Counted from the stretch's first letter, positions 19,285 through 29,216 are shown. The stretch: 64,000 nucleotides of DNA from Sporosarcina psychrophila (GCF_001590685.1 NZ_CP014616.1:2541001-2605000), one strand, 5' to 3'. Numbers and translations are program-made. The notes: generated by a model from the sequence alone, not told the origin.

Positions 19285-19315
19285 AAAAAAGGACCGCTGT
19301 ATAGTGGGCGGTCCT
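19285..19315 (-). terminator. Terminator of deoD
   Basis: AGGACCGC/GCGGTCCT stem followed by a run of T on the minus strand, about 10 bp after the deoD stop. Confidence 0.75.
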
Positions 19316-19324
19316 ACTTCACGC

Positions 19325-20029
19325 TTATTCCTGAATTGCTGCTTCGAGCGCCACTTCAATCATGTCGTTGAATGTTGTTTGGCGCTCTTCTGATGATGTC
19401 GCCTCACCTGTTAAGAGGTGATCGCTCACAGTAAGAATTGCCAGTGCTTGGCGGCCAAATTTCGCAGCAAGTGTATACAAAGCTGCAGCTTCCATTTCAA
19501 CAGCTAGGACGCCATACTGAGCCCATTTTTCATGTTGTGCATATTCATTATAGAAAACGTCTTCTGTAAATACATTTCCGACCTTCAAATCAAGCCCCTT
19601 TTTAAGCCCAGCATTATACGATTTCAAAAGAAGATCGAAGTTTGCAGTCGGTGCATAGCTGATACCATTGAATATGATTTCGTTCATTTTAGAATCGGTC
19701 GAAGCACTTTGTGCGAGAATAACGTCACGTACATGAACGTCTTTCTGAATCGCACCACAAGTTCCGACACGGATTAGTTTTTGCACGTCGTATTCTTGCA
19801 TCAATTCCGTTACATAAATAGAAATGGATGGAACACCCATACCTGTCCCTTGAACAGAAATTCGTTTTCCTTTGTATGTTCCCGTATAGCCGAACATATT
19901 CCGGACTTCGTTATATAGTGTTACATCTTCCAGAAATGTTTCGGCAATGTATTTTGCACGAAGCGGGTCGCCTGGAAGTAAAATCGTATCCGCGATGTCA
20001 CCTTTTTTTGCATTGATATGTATACTCAT
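19325..20029 (-). CDS. deoD: Purine nucleoside phosphorylase DeoD
   Basis: A protein of 234 residues, the normal length for trimeric/hexameric DeoD. It cleaves purine (deoxy)nucleosides with phosphate in salvage. Motifs: [68 protein letters not shown] longer frame to 20092 exists, but the family start and the site GCGAGGC favour 20029. Confidence 0.95.
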   Translation of the reverse strand: MSIHINAKKGDIADTILLPGDPLRAKYIAETFLEDVTLYNEVRNMFGYTGTYKGKRISVQGTGMGVPSISIYVTELMQEYDVQKLIRVGTCGAIQKDVHVRDVILAQSASTDSKMNEIIFNGISYAPTANFDLLLKSYNAGLKKGLDLKVGNVFTEDVFYNEYAQHEKWAQYGVLAVEMEAAALYTLAAKFGRQALAILTVSDHLLTGEATSSEERQTTFNDMIEVALEAAIQE

Positions 20030-20110
20030 ACTAAATAGCCTCGCTTTCAAATTTTCTTTTTTAATCATACATTCAACTAATCCATTATGCAAAGAAGATG
20101 CAGGTGCAAC

Positions 20111-20332
20111 TTATAAAAATCTCTCTTCATATAATAGAAACAATTCATCGAAAACGACGGATGGCATTTTAGCATCCGCCTTTTCTTCGATATATCGCGA
20201 TAATGGGTCAAAAGATTTTTCTTCTTTTGGAAAACTCGAATCCTTAAACATATATTCCGCAAACGTTGATTTTAAATCATCCATCGCCCCACCACGGAAG
20301 GATAGGGCGAATCGATAAAAGGACCGATCCAT
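20111..20332 (-). CDS. yozE: YozE family (SAM-like) small protein
   Basis: A 73-residue protein (MDRSFYRFALSFRGG...FPKEEKSFDPLSRYIEE) of the YozE/UPF0346 family, which has a SAM-like fold and no known function. Site AAGGGAGATG before the ATG at 20332. It follows msrB by about 30 bp and may be the last gene of the msrAB transcript. Confidence 0.88.
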   Translation of the reverse strand: MDRSFYRFALSFRGGAMDDLKSTFAEYMFKDSSFPKEEKSFDPLSRYIEEKADAKMPSVVFDELFLLYEERFL

Positions 20333-20362
20333 CCGTTCATCTCCCTTCTCAGCTTCAATCAA

Positions 20363-20782
20363 TTAAAATAGTTTCGAGTACTCTCCGAAGCCTTCTTTTT
20401 CAAGGTTGTCAATGGATACAAAGCGGAGTGCAGCTGAATTTATGCAATAACGCAATCCGTCTTCACCCGGTCCATCCGGAAATACATGACCGAGATGTGA
20501 ATCCGCGGTTTTACTGCGCACTTCTACTCGTTTCATGCCGTGGGTTATGTCTGTTTTTTCTATTACTTCCATTGATTCAATCGGTTTCGTAAAGCTTGGC
20601 CATCCACAACCAGCATCATATTTATCTTTTGAACTAAAAAGTGGTTTTCCTGAAACGATATCGACATAAATCCCATCTTCATAATGGCTGTCGAATTCAT
20701 TTCGAAACGGTGGTTCAGTCCCATTTTCCTGTGTGACGTGGTACTGTATTTCGGTTAATTTCTTCTTCAATTCTTCTGTCAT
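20363..20782 (-). CDS. msrB: Methionine-R-sulfoxide reductase
   Basis: A protein of 139 residues that repairs the R-form of oxidised methionine. GCGWPSF, SHLGHVF, and the catalytic cysteine in [11 protein letters not shown] are present. The two CXXC zinc sites found in some family members are missing, as is common in Bacilli. Overlaps msrA by 4 bp. Confidence 0.95.
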   Translation of the reverse strand: MTEELKKKLTEIQYHVTQENGTEPPFRNEFDSHYEDGIYVDIVSGKPLFSSKDKYDAGCGWPSFTKPIESMEVIEKTDITHGMKRVEVRSKTADSHLGHVFPDGPGEDGLRYCINSAALRFVSIDNLEKEGFGEYSKLF

Positions 20783-21309
20783 GATTCTTCACCCCAGTTG
20801 TCAGATTTGAATCGTTCACGGCCAGAGCCAGTTGCATATCTATTATAATGTGTCGGGTTTTTCATGTAATAATCTTGATGTCCTTCTTCAGCCGCGTAAA
20901 ATGGCTTCGCAGGTATAATATCCGTTGCGATGGGTTTGTCAAACTTCCCAGAAGCATCTAGTTCAGCCTTTGTTTGCTCAGCGAGTTGTAGTTGTTCAGG
21001 TGTATGATAAAAAATGGCTGTCTGATAGGATTCACCCCGGTCAAAAAACTGGCCACCCGAATCAGTTGGGTCAATCTGTCTCCAAAAGATGTCAATCAGT
21101 TCGCGATAAGAAATAACTTCATCTTCAAAAGTAATTTGAATTGCTTCACGATGACCGGTCGCATTCGTACAAACCAGTTCATAAGACGGATTTTCGACAT
21201 CGCCGCCCGTATAGCCAGAAATGACTGAATGGACACCTTCATATCGGTCAAACGGTTTCACCATACACCAAAAACAACCTCCTGCAAATGTGGCCAATGC
21301 TTTCGCCAT
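20779..21309 (-). CDS. msrA: Methionine-S-sulfoxide reductase
   Basis: A protein of 176 residues that reduces the S-form of methionine sulfoxide, complementing MsrB. The catalytic GGCFWC motif is near the N terminus, followed by GYTGG and YRELIDIFW. First gene of the msrA-msrB pair, with its stop overlapping the msrB start. Confidence 0.95.
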   Translation of the reverse strand: MAKALATFAGGCFWCMVKPFDRYEGVHSVISGYTGGDVENPSYELVCTNATGHREAIQITFEDEVISYRELIDIFWRQIDPTDSGGQFFDRGESYQTAIFYHTPEQLQLAEQTKAELDASGKFDKPIATDIIPAKPFYAAEEGHQDYYMKNPTHYNRYATGSGRERFKSDNWGEES

Positions 21310-21321
21310 TGTAAAACCTCC

Positions 21322-21897
21322 CTATTCTTTTGGAATTATAATTTCCAAGATAATCTCATCATCCGCCAAGTTAAATGTTTTTGCTTTTACTTGTAAATCA
21401 CCTGATAACGGGATTGCAGAGAGATCGATGAACAGTTCTTCCTCCTTAGGACGAACAATCATCCAAGGGGGAAGCTTCACAGAATCCCTTAGTACTTTTA
21501 AAACAGTCGCAGGCGGGATGTTCAATTGTCCGATTTCCATCGACGATTGTTTTAATATTAGATTACCGTCTTCTCTAACAATTGGGTCAAAATGCATAAT
21601 AACCGGCAATGTATAGGAAAACACCGTCATTTCTGAAAACAAGACCACATCATCTTCAACTTTCATCGTAACCGGAAGCGGCTCACCTTTTACTGCTTTT
21701 CGTATAAATGTGTTTGCAATACCTTCAAAATCTTCTTTTGTCGCCCTCACTGTTAAAACATGGTCCGCTTGATTCGAAACTTTCATTTCAGGAAGCGGAA
21801 CCGACTCGGCGGAAGATCCAATAAGTACTATAACAGCTGCAAATGCTGCCGCAATAAGTCCTGCAAGTACAAAAAAACTAATTTTCCATCGATTCAT
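21322..21897 (-). CDS. ypmS: YpmS family membrane-anchored protein
   Basis: A protein of 191 residues with one N-terminal membrane segment (MNRWKISFFVLAGLIAAAFA) and an extracellular domain. It matches the YpmS/DUF2140 family of unknown function. The ATG at 21897 has TAGGAGCTG upstream. It follows ypmR, the same order as in Bacillus subtilis, suggesting a joint envelope-related role that is not known. Confidence 0.85.
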   Translation of the reverse strand: MNRWKISFFVLAGLIAAAFAAVIVLIGSSAESVPLPEMKVSNQADHVLTVRATKEDFEGIANTFIRKAVKGEPLPVTMKVEDDVVLFSEMTVFSYTLPVIMHFDPIVREDGNLILKQSSMEIGQLNIPPATVLKVLRDSVKLPPWMIVRPKEEELFIDLSAIPLSGDLQVKAKTFNLADDEIILEIIIPKE

Positions 21898-21908
21898 GCG
21901 ATCAGCTC

Positions 21909-22724
21909 CTACATTTCCAATTCCCCGTCCGATAGTTTTTGCAAGCCACATTCTTTCAGCTTTTCAAGGTAACGTTCCGCCATTGAGTCATAGCCCTTTG
22001 CATTCGGATGAAAGAAATCGGTGTGGTACACCATGTCTGTATTTGAATCAAACAAGTCCACAACTGGTACAAAGCATGACCTTCCGTCCATCATGGCACG
22101 AACTTCAATCGCTTCATTCCAGTCAGCAATAATATCTTCAAATTCATTTGTTTCATCCGTCACAATTGAAAACGGATTATAAAGACCTGCTACAATAATG
22201 ATCGCATCGCCATTCAAGTCTCGGATAATACTAAATAATTCATCGAGCCTGTTTTCAAACTTACCGAGTTCAACGTAAAATGGTTCCGTCTGCAAATTGA
22301 ATAGATTGGACTTAACGACTTTCATAATATCGTTTCCACCAATTGTCAAAAAGATTAAATCTGCCGTTTTCACAGAAGATTGAACTTCAGGGTCTAACAG
22401 TTTGTCAATGAGCTGGTCACTTCTTCGACCCCGCTTTGCCAAATTGGCCGCATCGACATCCTTAACCCCTTTCCATTCATCCATCTTGTTAGTTACTCGG
22501 CCAAAATAACCTTCTTTTTTCAGCTCATCCCCGACACCCTGGGTCAGTGAATCACCTAAACCAATCACATGGATATTTTTAGGAATGAAGTACCCTGGGA
22601 TTGCCCACTCAGTAAATGCAATCTCTTGTCGATCAGAAAATGCACCTGTTTTTTCGATTAGCGTTTGTTGACAGCCGGACAAAAATAATGAGAAGGCGAC
22701 CACAATCAGAAATACTCTTCTCAT
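21909..22724 (-). CDS. ypmR: YpmR-like SGNH/GDSL hydrolase lipoprotein
   Basis: A protein of about 271 residues. Lipobox MRRVFLIVVAFSLFLSGC (Cys18); GDSL block GLGDSLTQG; the GND block TIGGNDIM; and the C-terminal HPN block FFHPNAKGYDSMA. This is the full SGNH catalytic set, so it should be an active esterase or lipase-like enzyme on the outer side of the membrane. Substrate is not known. Site AAGGGGAAC before the ATG at 22724. Confidence 0.88.
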   Translation of the reverse strand: MRRVFLIVVAFSLFLSGCQQTLIEKTGAFSDRQEIAFTEWAIPGYFIPKNIHVIGLGDSLTQGVGDELKKEGYFGRVTNKMDEWKGVKDVDAANLAKRGRRSDQLIDKLLDPEVQSSVKTADLIFLTIGGNDIMKVVKSNLFNLQTEPFYVELGKFENRLDELFSIIRDLNGDAIIIVAGLYNPFSIVTDETNEFEDIIADWNEAIEVRAMMDGRSCFVPVVDLFDSNTDMVYHTDFFHPNAKGYDSMAERYLEKLKECGLQKLSDGELEM

Positions 22725-22762
22725 ACGTAGAGTTCCCCTTTTCTTCAATAAAGAATCATTTA

Positions 22763-23602
22763 TTAATCTGCGTAATACATAAAACCTATCGCTCCCTCAC
22801 CAGTATGCGTACTGATGATTGGAGCAGTAAATGTAAGATTCACATCTTTTATGCCCGAGTCTTGTATCATTTTCTTCAATGGTTCACCCATTTTCAAACC
22901 ATTGGCGTGTGAAATGCCGACTCCTCGAATAATCTTGCCAGCAGTCTCTTCTTTGAAAACTTTGAATAGATGGGCTACAACTTGTTTGTGACTGCGTGCT
23001 TTTGCGACGGGTGTATAGACGCCATCCTGCAAAGTCGCAATCGGTTTTATATTCAACAAGGAACCAATCATTGCTTTCCCTTTTCCGATACGGCCGCCTT
23101 TCACCAGATTATCAAGTGAATCGACAACAACGAAAAGCGTTGTATTATTACGGATTGAGTTCAACCGTTCAACGATCTCAGTAACTGACTTTCCTTGCTC
23201 GGCCAATTTCGCCGCTTCCATTACCTGAAACATCAACGCATGTGAGATGAACATCGAATCAATGACAGTAACTTTGGAATCCGTCATTTCAGCGGCTGCC
23301 TGGGCAGATTTCACAGTACCACTCATGCCACCAGTCATATGTATGGAGATGATTTCACTGCCATCCTCACCCAGCTTGTCATATAACTCCTTGAAAACAC
23401 CTGCTGCCGGTTGGGAGCTTTTAGGCAATTCCTCAGAACTTCTCATCATAGTTAGAAATTCTTCGGGTTGTATATCTACACCATCGATATACGTTTTGCC
23501 ATCAATTTGGATGGTTAGTGGAACAACATGTAGGGCATATTTTAGAATGTCCTCTTCTTTTAAATCGGCAGTTGAATCCGTGACGATATGGACTTTTTTC
23601 AT
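22763..23602 (-). CDS. DegV family fatty-acid-binding protein
   Basis: A protein of 279 residues. VTDSTADL near the start, TSQPAAG-type segment (KSSQPAAGVF), SGTVKSAQ and the GRIGKGKAMIG segment are DegV signatures. The family binds fatty acids as FakB for the fatty acid kinase. The start at 23602 has GAGGGGAG in front. It lies divergent to the haemolysin-III-like gene. Confidence 0.92.
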   Translation of the reverse strand: MKKVHIVTDSTADLKEEDILKYALHVVPLTIQIDGKTYIDGVDIQPEEFLTMMRSSEELPKSSQPAAGVFKELYDKLGEDGSEIISIHMTGGMSGTVKSAQAAAEMTDSKVTVIDSMFISHALMFQVMEAAKLAEQGKSVTEIVERLNSIRNNTTLFVVVDSLDNLVKGGRIGKGKAMIGSLLNIKPIATLQDGVYTPVAKARSHKQVVAHLFKVFKEETAGKIIRGVGISHANGLKMGEPLKKMIQDSGIKDVNLTFTAPIISTHTGEGAIGFMYYAD

Positions 23603-23675
23603 AATGCGCACTCCCCTCGATTAGTAGCAGTTCTCAATAAATTTTAGTATAGTAAAAGGTAAGGAGGTTAAAATC

Positions 23676-24311
23676 ATGACTGTTGCATTTGATTTTAAAA
23701 ATGGACGAGAAGAGTTGTGGAATGCGATCACACACGGTATCGCACTACTTCTCAGTATACCCGCCCTTGTGTTTTTAGTACTTGACGCTGTTCGGCATGG
23801 CACAGCGATGCATGTGGCCAGCTACACCATTTTCGGTTTTTCTATGCTTCTCTTATTCCTTATGAGCACACTGTTGCATAGCATGCCAATAAAATTCAAA
23901 CACTTGTTTTCCATACTGGATCACTCAGCCATCTATATTCTGATTGCAGGAACCTATACGCCGTTTCTCCTTGTCACTGTAAAAGGAGTACTAGGCTGGA
24001 CACTGCTCAGTATCGTCTGGGGTCTGGCCATTGCAGGTATTCTATTCAAAGTTTTTTTCATTCATCGTTTTGAATTTGTTTCGCTTATCTTTTACATTGT
24101 TATGGGCTGGCTTATACTAATAGCCATCAAACCATTATACACCCATTTAACACTCGCTGGATTCGCGCTACTCGTTATAGGCGGTCTATTGTATACGTTT
24201 GGTTCGATTTTCTATGCGTGGAGAAAGATCCCGTACAACCATGCAATTTGGCATGTGTTTGTTATTGCGGGCAGTGCCTCAATGTATTTCTGCGTCCTCT
24301 TATATACATGA
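23676..24311 (+). CDS. yplQ: Haemolysin III / YplQ family membrane protein
   Basis: A protein of 211 residues with seven hydrophobic segments. NAITHGIALLLSIPAL, STLLHSM, HSAIYILIAGTYTPF and HVFVIAGSASMYF carry the conserved His, Asp and Ser residues of the haemolysin III/PAQR family. The name refers to activity of one homologue; the usual role in Bacilli is unclear. Very good site AAGGAGG before the ATG. Confidence 0.9.
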   Translation: MTVAFDFKNGREELWNAITHGIALLLSIPALVFLVLDAVRHGTAMHVASYTIFGFSMLLLFLMSTLLHSMPIKFKHLFSILDHSAIYILIAGTYTPFLLVTVKGVLGWTLLSIVWGLAIAGILFKVFFIHRFEFVSLIFYIVMGWLILIAIKPLYTHLTLAGFALLVIGGLLYTFGSIFYAWRKIPYNHAIWHVFVIAGSASMYFCVLLYT

Positions 24312-24368
24312 GGACGTTTTTTATTTGTCTTGACTCCAGTGCAAAACCTCTAGTCGCATCCGCTTTAG

Positions 24369-24848
24369 TTATTCCTTTTCGTACATGAGAAATGAATACG
24401 GAATTTCATCTTCTGTACTGTGTTCTTGCGTAGACGATATGAGCTTCCATTCAGGGCCATATGAAGGAAAAAAAGTATCCCCTTCGTATTGTTTTTGAAT
24501 ATACGTAATGTAGAGGCGATCCGCTATTACTAGTGCCGCATGGAATATTTCCGCACCACCGATAATCATCACTTCATCTGCATACTCTTCTGCTCTTGCA
24601 ATCGCATCATTTAGATTGTGTACGACAACAGCACCCTCAGCTGTATATGCTTCATTTCGTGTAACGATAATGCTAAGCCGCCCAGGTAAAGGTCTACCGA
24701 TTGACTCAAACGTTTTACGTCCCATTACCATCGCTTTTCCCATAGACACCTTTTTAAAGTAAGCAAGGTCCTCTGGAATATGCCAAGGCAAATCGTTGTT
24801 CATACCAATGACCCGGTTCGGATCATGGGCTACAAGTAGTGAAATCAT
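24369..24848 (-). CDS. dfrA: Dihydrofolate reductase
   Basis: A protein of 159 residues, the standard length. NDLPWHIPEDLAYFKK, MGRKTFESIGRPLPGR and IIGGAEIF are the folate- and NADPH-binding segments. It regenerates tetrahydrofolate used by ThyA, whose gene ends 16 bp upstream. A longer frame into thyA is possible, but GAAAGGTGG supports the ATG at 24848. Confidence 0.95.
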   Translation of the reverse strand: MISLLVAHDPNRVIGMNNDLPWHIPEDLAYFKKVSMGKAMVMGRKTFESIGRPLPGRLSIIVTRNEAYTAEGAVVVHNLNDAIARAEEYADEVMIIGGAEIFHAALVIADRLYITYIQKQYEGDTFFPSYGPEWKLISSTQEHSTEDEIPYSFLMYEKE

Positions 24849-24864
24849 GGAAATCCACCTTTCT

Positions 24865-25806
24865 TTAGACAGCAATTGGTGCTTTGATTTTTGGATGTGG
24901 TTCATAATTTTCAAGTTCGATGTCTTGCGTTTCTAATTCAAAAATCGATTTGCCTTCAATATTCAATTTTAATGTCGGAAGAGTTCGCGGTTCCCGAGTC
25001 AATTGCTCATTCACTTGATTGACATGATTCGCGTAAATATGAGCATCCCCCAATGTATGGACGAATTCGCCAACACCAAGTTCGCATTCATGTGCAATCA
25101 AATGAACCAGAAGTGCATAGGATGCAATATTAAATGGTACGCCAAGGAAGATGTCCGCACTTCGCTGGTAAAGCTGGCATGATAGCTTTCCATCTGCTAC
25201 ATAAAATTGGAACAACGCATGACACGGTGGCAAAGCCATATCTTCGACTTCAGAAGGGTTCCATGCAGTAACAATATGCCTGCGGGAATCGGGATTGTTT
25301 TTGATGCCTTCAATTAAATTGGCAATTTGATCAATCGATTGTTCTCCATTTGACCATGATCGCCACTGTTTACCATATACCGGTCCAAGATCTGCGTATG
25401 TCGCAGCAAATTCTTCATCTTCCACTACGCGTTTTTTGAATGCATCCATTTCAACTTTATAGACAGCCGCAAATTCTGGTTCTTTTGCAGCGCGACGTCC
25501 GAAGTCTCTCATATCTGGACCACTATATTCGGAACTTGTCACCCATTGTTCAAAAGCCCATTCATCCCAAATAGGATTTCGATCTTCAATAAGCGTTTTG
25601 ACATTCGTATCGCCTTTTAAGAACCATAACAATTCAGATGAAATAAGACGGAAAGCCGTTTTTTTCGTTGTCATAAGGGGAAATCCTTCATTTAAATCGA
25701 AGCGCATCTGATAACCAAAGACACTGATTGTCCCTGTCCCTGTGCGATCTTCTTTTTTTTCACCTGTTTCAAGAACGTGTTTACATAATTCTAAATACTG
25801 TTTCAT
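24865..25806 (-). CDS. thyA: Thymidylate synthase
   Basis: A protein of 313 residues making dTMP from dUMP. The catalytic Cys lies in [11 protein letters not shown]; the dUMP-binding [10 protein letters not shown] and [20 protein letters not shown] are clear. It is longer than the 264-residue E. coli type because of an insert of about 50 residues (around 85-140), seen in many Bacilli. Site AAGGAGG before the ATG. A likely -10 box (TATACT, 25833-25838) lies only about 30 bp from the left end of the integrated element, so the promoter was kept intact on insertion. Confidence 0.95.
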   Translation of the reverse strand: MKQYLELCKHVLETGEKKEDRTGTGTISVFGYQMRFDLNEGFPLMTTKKTAFRLISSELLWFLKGDTNVKTLIEDRNPIWDEWAFEQWVTSSEYSGPDMRDFGRRAAKEPEFAAVYKVEMDAFKKRVVEDEEFAATYADLGPVYGKQWRSWSNGEQSIDQIANLIEGIKNNPDSRRHIVTAWNPSEVEDMALPPCHALFQFYVADGKLSCQLYQRSADIFLGVPFNIASYALLVHLIAHECELGVGEFVHTLGDAHIYANHVNQVNEQLTREPRTLPTLKLNIEGKSIFELETQDIELENYEPHPKIKAPIAV

Positions 25807-25867
25807 CAAAAAGCCTCCTTGCGCTAGTGTTCAGTATATCAAATATGATCTAGCTATCATAATAAAA

Positions 25868-25930
25868 AACACAGCGCTGGCGTGGTTATTCTAAATAACC
25901 ATGTCAGAACTGTGTTTTTCGTCCTTGATA
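25868..25930. repeat. Left attachment repeat (attL) of the 15-kb element
   Basis: A 63-bp stretch, from AACACAGCGCTGGCG to GTCCTTGATA, found again without any difference at 41208-41270. Inside it are 21-base arms (25870-25890 and 25894-25914) forming an imperfect palindrome with a 3-base loop (GGTTATT-CTA-AATAACC at the tip) and A/T runs at the ends, so it also looks like a bidirectional terminator. Confidence 0.9.
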
Positions 25931-26718
25931 TGACAACCTTCTTAGGTTTCTGTTACCTAATTATAGCATTTGGGTCGTGGTTACTCAATTATTATGAGGA
26001 TTGGTTGTGGTTGCATATTCCCAAAATTATGAAACTGGTTTTTGTATATCATTGTATATGCATAAGTGTATAGAAGAAGGTTAAAGACTATAATGGTATT
26101 ACCATATTTATTCTCACATCACTTTGAATTGTAGCAGAGTGAAAATGAATTTTAACAACATCACTTACACAGTATTGATTGTAATTAATTTCTTTTAACG
26201 CTTAATAATACGAGCTGAGGCTGTCTATACCGGGAACACGGCACCATAATTCTATCTTCATAGTTTGAGACTTACACCCTATAGACTAGCCCATGCCGGG
26301 CGTACAAAAAGACGACTCATCAATAGATGAAATCGTCTTCGTTTTATATATTCTGTTATCACCAAATCATATGTATGATGCCGAAGCCTACAGCCACATG
26401 GTTTTGAGCCGTCTCCACAGTTGTTTATTTTACGGTTTTACTCACTAGGGAGTATTACATGTTTACGAACTTGGTTCAAAGACCTTACTACTTCCATTGT
26501 CTTTCAACTATTTATATATGGAATCGCATTGTTTCGTTAACAACTTCAATTCGTGTGGCGTCAGAGGTCACATATAAATAGGAAGATACACTGCCTCAAT
26601 ATCGAAAATCCCGCCCTACCATCTACTATTAACCAGCTTAGACAGCGTCCACAGATAACCCCAAAGAATGAACCAATCTCACTCTGTGGAAGCTCACAAA
26701 GCGGTTCTGCTCCCCCAC
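25931..26718. other. Non-coding left end of the element
   Basis: About 790 bp without a convincing gene; the short frames inside have no good start and no family look. It contains a terminator-like hairpin (26306-26345) and the 17-mer ATTATGAAACTGGTTTT at 26026-26042, which recurs at 39862-39878 near the other end. Possibly integrase arm sites or remnants. Confidence 0.5.
26306..26345. terminator. Terminator-like hairpin in the left end
   Basis: AAGACGA pairs with TCGTCTT, and TCATC with GATGA inside; A-run before and T-run after. It could end the leftward transcript of the HEPN gene at 26719. Confidence 0.5.
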
Positions 26719-27912
26719 TTAATTTATTAAATTTTCTCTGTAATACTTTCTTAGACAGTAACTTACATATTCTCTTACATTTATTAATGGAATTTTATGT
26801 GGGAAATCACATCCATTCTTTTCATCAGGGTCTAACAATGGAATAAGGCTACTTGTTGGAGTCTCTGTATTAAGCCTCAAGCCTGCATGAAGAAATTTTG
26901 ACCTTTTATCATAGTAATCCACAAAATCTTTTACAAGATGTTTAGGTAAATACTTAGATGTTAACTCTCTTACTCTTTTAGTTATTTGAAACTTTGGCTG
27001 TCCACATGAGTCACACTTTCCCTCTGTAAACCCTATTAAAGTTGTAACCTCTAGAGCTGATAAATATAAAGTTGTCGCTAACTCTGTCTCATCACCACTT
27101 TGCACTACCACAACTGAGTCATCTGAGTCTCTGTGGAACATTTTTTCTTCCTGTTTTCTCGCAGAATGAAAGTTACCACAAGCCTTTAAGAACAATTCTA
27201 CCTCAGGTGATAAATCTTGTTCTGGGTTTGTAAGTGTATTTATAAATTCCTTTGCTTCATTAGAAATAACTAAGTAATCTTCCTTTACTGAATGGTCATC
27301 AATAAAATCCTCTTCCTGAAACAACTCTGACTCTTGAGGCTCAATTAATCCATCCTTAATCCAATCAACCCTATCAAAAACAGCATTAGTTTCAACAGCT
27401 AAAAAATTCATAAGTTGTGTCACTTTTTGAGCAACAAAGCCTCTTGCTTGATTCCTATCATACGCATTAACAACAAATGTAAATTCAGATTTACTATCTT
27501 TCATGGGATGTATAGTAAAGTCATCTGTCGTATATGAGTGCAAAGGATAATATGATTGAATGGCAGTTCTAAAATAAAATGTATCTAACTTTCCAACATT
27601 TTGTTTTGTAGTATTAACAACTTTCTTTAGCCTTTGATAAAGCTCTGTTCCTTTTTTAATCTCCTTTTCTCCATACTCCGCATTGAAGAAAATATTGTCA
27701 ATACTTCCTTTTTCTTTGTAAGTAATACCAACTTCTAATGGTTTACTTTCACCAATATTCACAAAGCCAAAAGTAATTTTTTTTAATTGTCCATTCTTGT
27801 AAGGCGTGTAATGCCACCCACAGACTCCAAACTCCTTTTTCATTTCAGCCCATAAACATCTTAACAATTCATTAGATTCTTCTGCATTAGTTGTTCCAAT
27901 ATTAATATTCAT
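26719..27912 (-). CDS. HEPN-domain protein, Apea-like C-terminus
   Basis: A soluble protein of 397 residues. The C-terminal third has the pattern YYDKRSKFLHAG, an R-X4-H motif (Arg337, His342) set between helices in the manner of Apea-like HEPN domains, preceded by a small CDSCG pair. The N-terminal 200 residues are not recognised. HEPN proteins with this motif are often metal-independent RNases in abortive infection or toxin systems. It stands alone, with no partner antitoxin seen next to it. The HEPN call is based on motif and context, not a search. Confidence 0.6.
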   Translation of the reverse strand: MNINIGTTNAEESNELLRCLWAEMKKEFGVCGWHYTPYKNGQLKKITFGFVNIGESKPLEVGITYKEKGSIDNIFFNAEYGEKEIKKGTELYQRLKKVVNTTKQNVGKLDTFYFRTAIQSYYPLHSYTTDDFTIHPMKDSKSEFTFVVNAYDRNQARGFVAQKVTQLMNFLAVETNAVFDRVDWIKDGLIEPQESELFQEEDFIDDHSVKEDYLVISNEAKEFINTLTNPEQDLSPEVELFLKACGNFHSARKQEEKMFHRDSDDSVVVVQSGDETELATTLYLSALEVTTLIGFTEGKCDSCGQPKFQITKRVRELTSKYLPKHLVKDFVDYYDKRSKFLHAGLRLNTETPTSSLIPLLDPDEKNGCDFPHKIPLINVREYVSYCLRKYYRENLIN

Positions 27913-28407
27913 CGCTCAACCATTACCTACCTTCTGCGATTTCTATATATAAATATTACCATAGAAATACAAAACCAATTTAAACACATAGTATAAATCG
28001 ATTAATTATCTATGGTTATACTTATAACAATGTTAGTTTTGTTGATTTCATCATTAGCGATTCCAACAAACTTCTTCTCCATAATATTACTACCGTTTCG
28101 CTTCATCTTCCGTTTGGTGTGCGTGTAGTAGGTAGCTCCAATTCTTCATTCACCAACATCAAAATATCGGAAAGTACCCCCTACCTTACCCATGCCCTAT
28201 AACACTCGAAATGGCACTGCGGGATACACCTTCGTCCTTCACTGACTTACTATCGAACTCTCTCATAGGAGCGTCTTGTGACACTCCTGCAACCTCCTTT
28301 AATCCATTCACTCTACCTACTATATCAACTCTAAGTAATTGGTTTTACAAGTCGACTTGTAGGAAGTGTACAGATAATAAACCCTTATAAACTAATCTTT
28401 TGTACGT
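27913..28407. other. Gap between HEPN gene and recombinase
   Basis: About 490 bp with no gene that I can support. A small inverted repeat GTTATA-CT-TATAAC is present near 28014. Nothing else stood out. Confidence 0.5.
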
Positions 28408-29046
28408 CTAAATTGATTCTTCAAATTCGCTGATTATCTTATAGAAGGAGTTCTTTTTCAGCTTTAAGATTTCCATAAACTTCACACCTGACAATCCTTT
28501 GGCTTTCCACACTTGATAGTTAGCCTCTAAATCCTCTCGCTGTTTCTTCGATAAAGTCGATAGGTTTAATTGCGGTCTACCTAAATGCTTTCCTTTAGCT
28601 CTAGCAACAGCGATTCCTTCCTTCTGACGCTGTAACATTTTCTTACGCTCTTGTTCAGCTACATAAGCCAACAAGGAAAGGAATTGGTCTTCCATTAGCT
28701 TGCCCATATCTCCCATTGATTTGAACTTACGACTATCGAACAACTCTTTATTTTCTAAGATGACAATATCAGCGTTCAACTTACGAGTTATGTATTGCCA
28801 TTCCATTTTTATTTCATCATAGTTACGTCCTAAGCGGTCTAAAGCATCAATATAAACTAGGTCACCTTCTCGAATGACGCTCTTTAGTGCTTGATACTGT
28901 GGACGGTCAAAATTTTTCCCACTTGCTTTGTCTAAAAAAATGTCACGCTCGGCTACTCCTAGCTCCAACATCTTAATATCTTGACGCTCTACGTTCTGTC
29001 CTTTATCACAGACACGAACATAGCCGAATACTTTTGTGTTTGTCAT
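28408..29046 (-). CDS. Serine recombinase (resolvase/invertase) with Cys at the catalytic site
   Basis: A protein of 212 residues of the small resolvase/invertase type. The N-terminal block reads GYVRVCDKGQNVERQ; the catalytic position that is normally Ser (YVRVS) is Cys13, coded by TGT. Other active-site parts are kept: YIDALDRLGRNYDE, and AYVAEQERKKMLQRQKEGI. The C-terminus ends in a helix-turn-helix (LSGVKFMEILKLKKNSFYK). Start at 29046 fits AAGTGGGG; the longer frame would add 12 residues. Upstream lie palindromes that may be its binding sites. It may be inactive, altered in chemistry, or carry a sequence change; this cannot be settled here. Confidence 0.85.
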   Translation of the reverse strand: MTNTKVFGYVRVCDKGQNVERQDIKMLELGVAERDIFLDKASGKNFDRPQYQALKSVIREGDLVYIDALDRLGRNYDEIKMEWQYITRKLNADIVILENKELFDSRKFKSMGDMGKLMEDQFLSLLAYVAEQERKKMLQRQKEGIAVARAKGKHLGRPQLNLSTLSKKQREDLEANYQVWKAKGLSGVKFMEILKLKKNSFYKIISEFEESI

Positions 29047-29062
29047 GTTAATTCCCCACTTC

Positions 29063-29101
29063 CGTTTATAAAGCTTATGCATATATTATAAACGTTTATA
29101 A
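29063..29101. promoter_or_regulatory. Palindromic sites upstream of the serine recombinase
   Basis: A perfect 16-bp palindrome TTATAAACGTTTATAA (29086-29101) and another half site CGTTTATAA (29063-29071) give three copies of one half-site in about 40 bp; a fourth weaker one (AATAAACG) follows. Placed 17-55 bp before the start codon. Likely a res-type site or operator bound by the recombinase itself (inference). Confidence 0.5.
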
Positions 29102-29216
29102 ATAATAATCAATATCTTAATAAACGAATTTCACATCCATTTGGGGTAGTTGCTAAAGGCATGCCTTTACAAACTCTACTTGGCGACTATCACAACTGCT
29201 GTCGCTGCGACCTATG

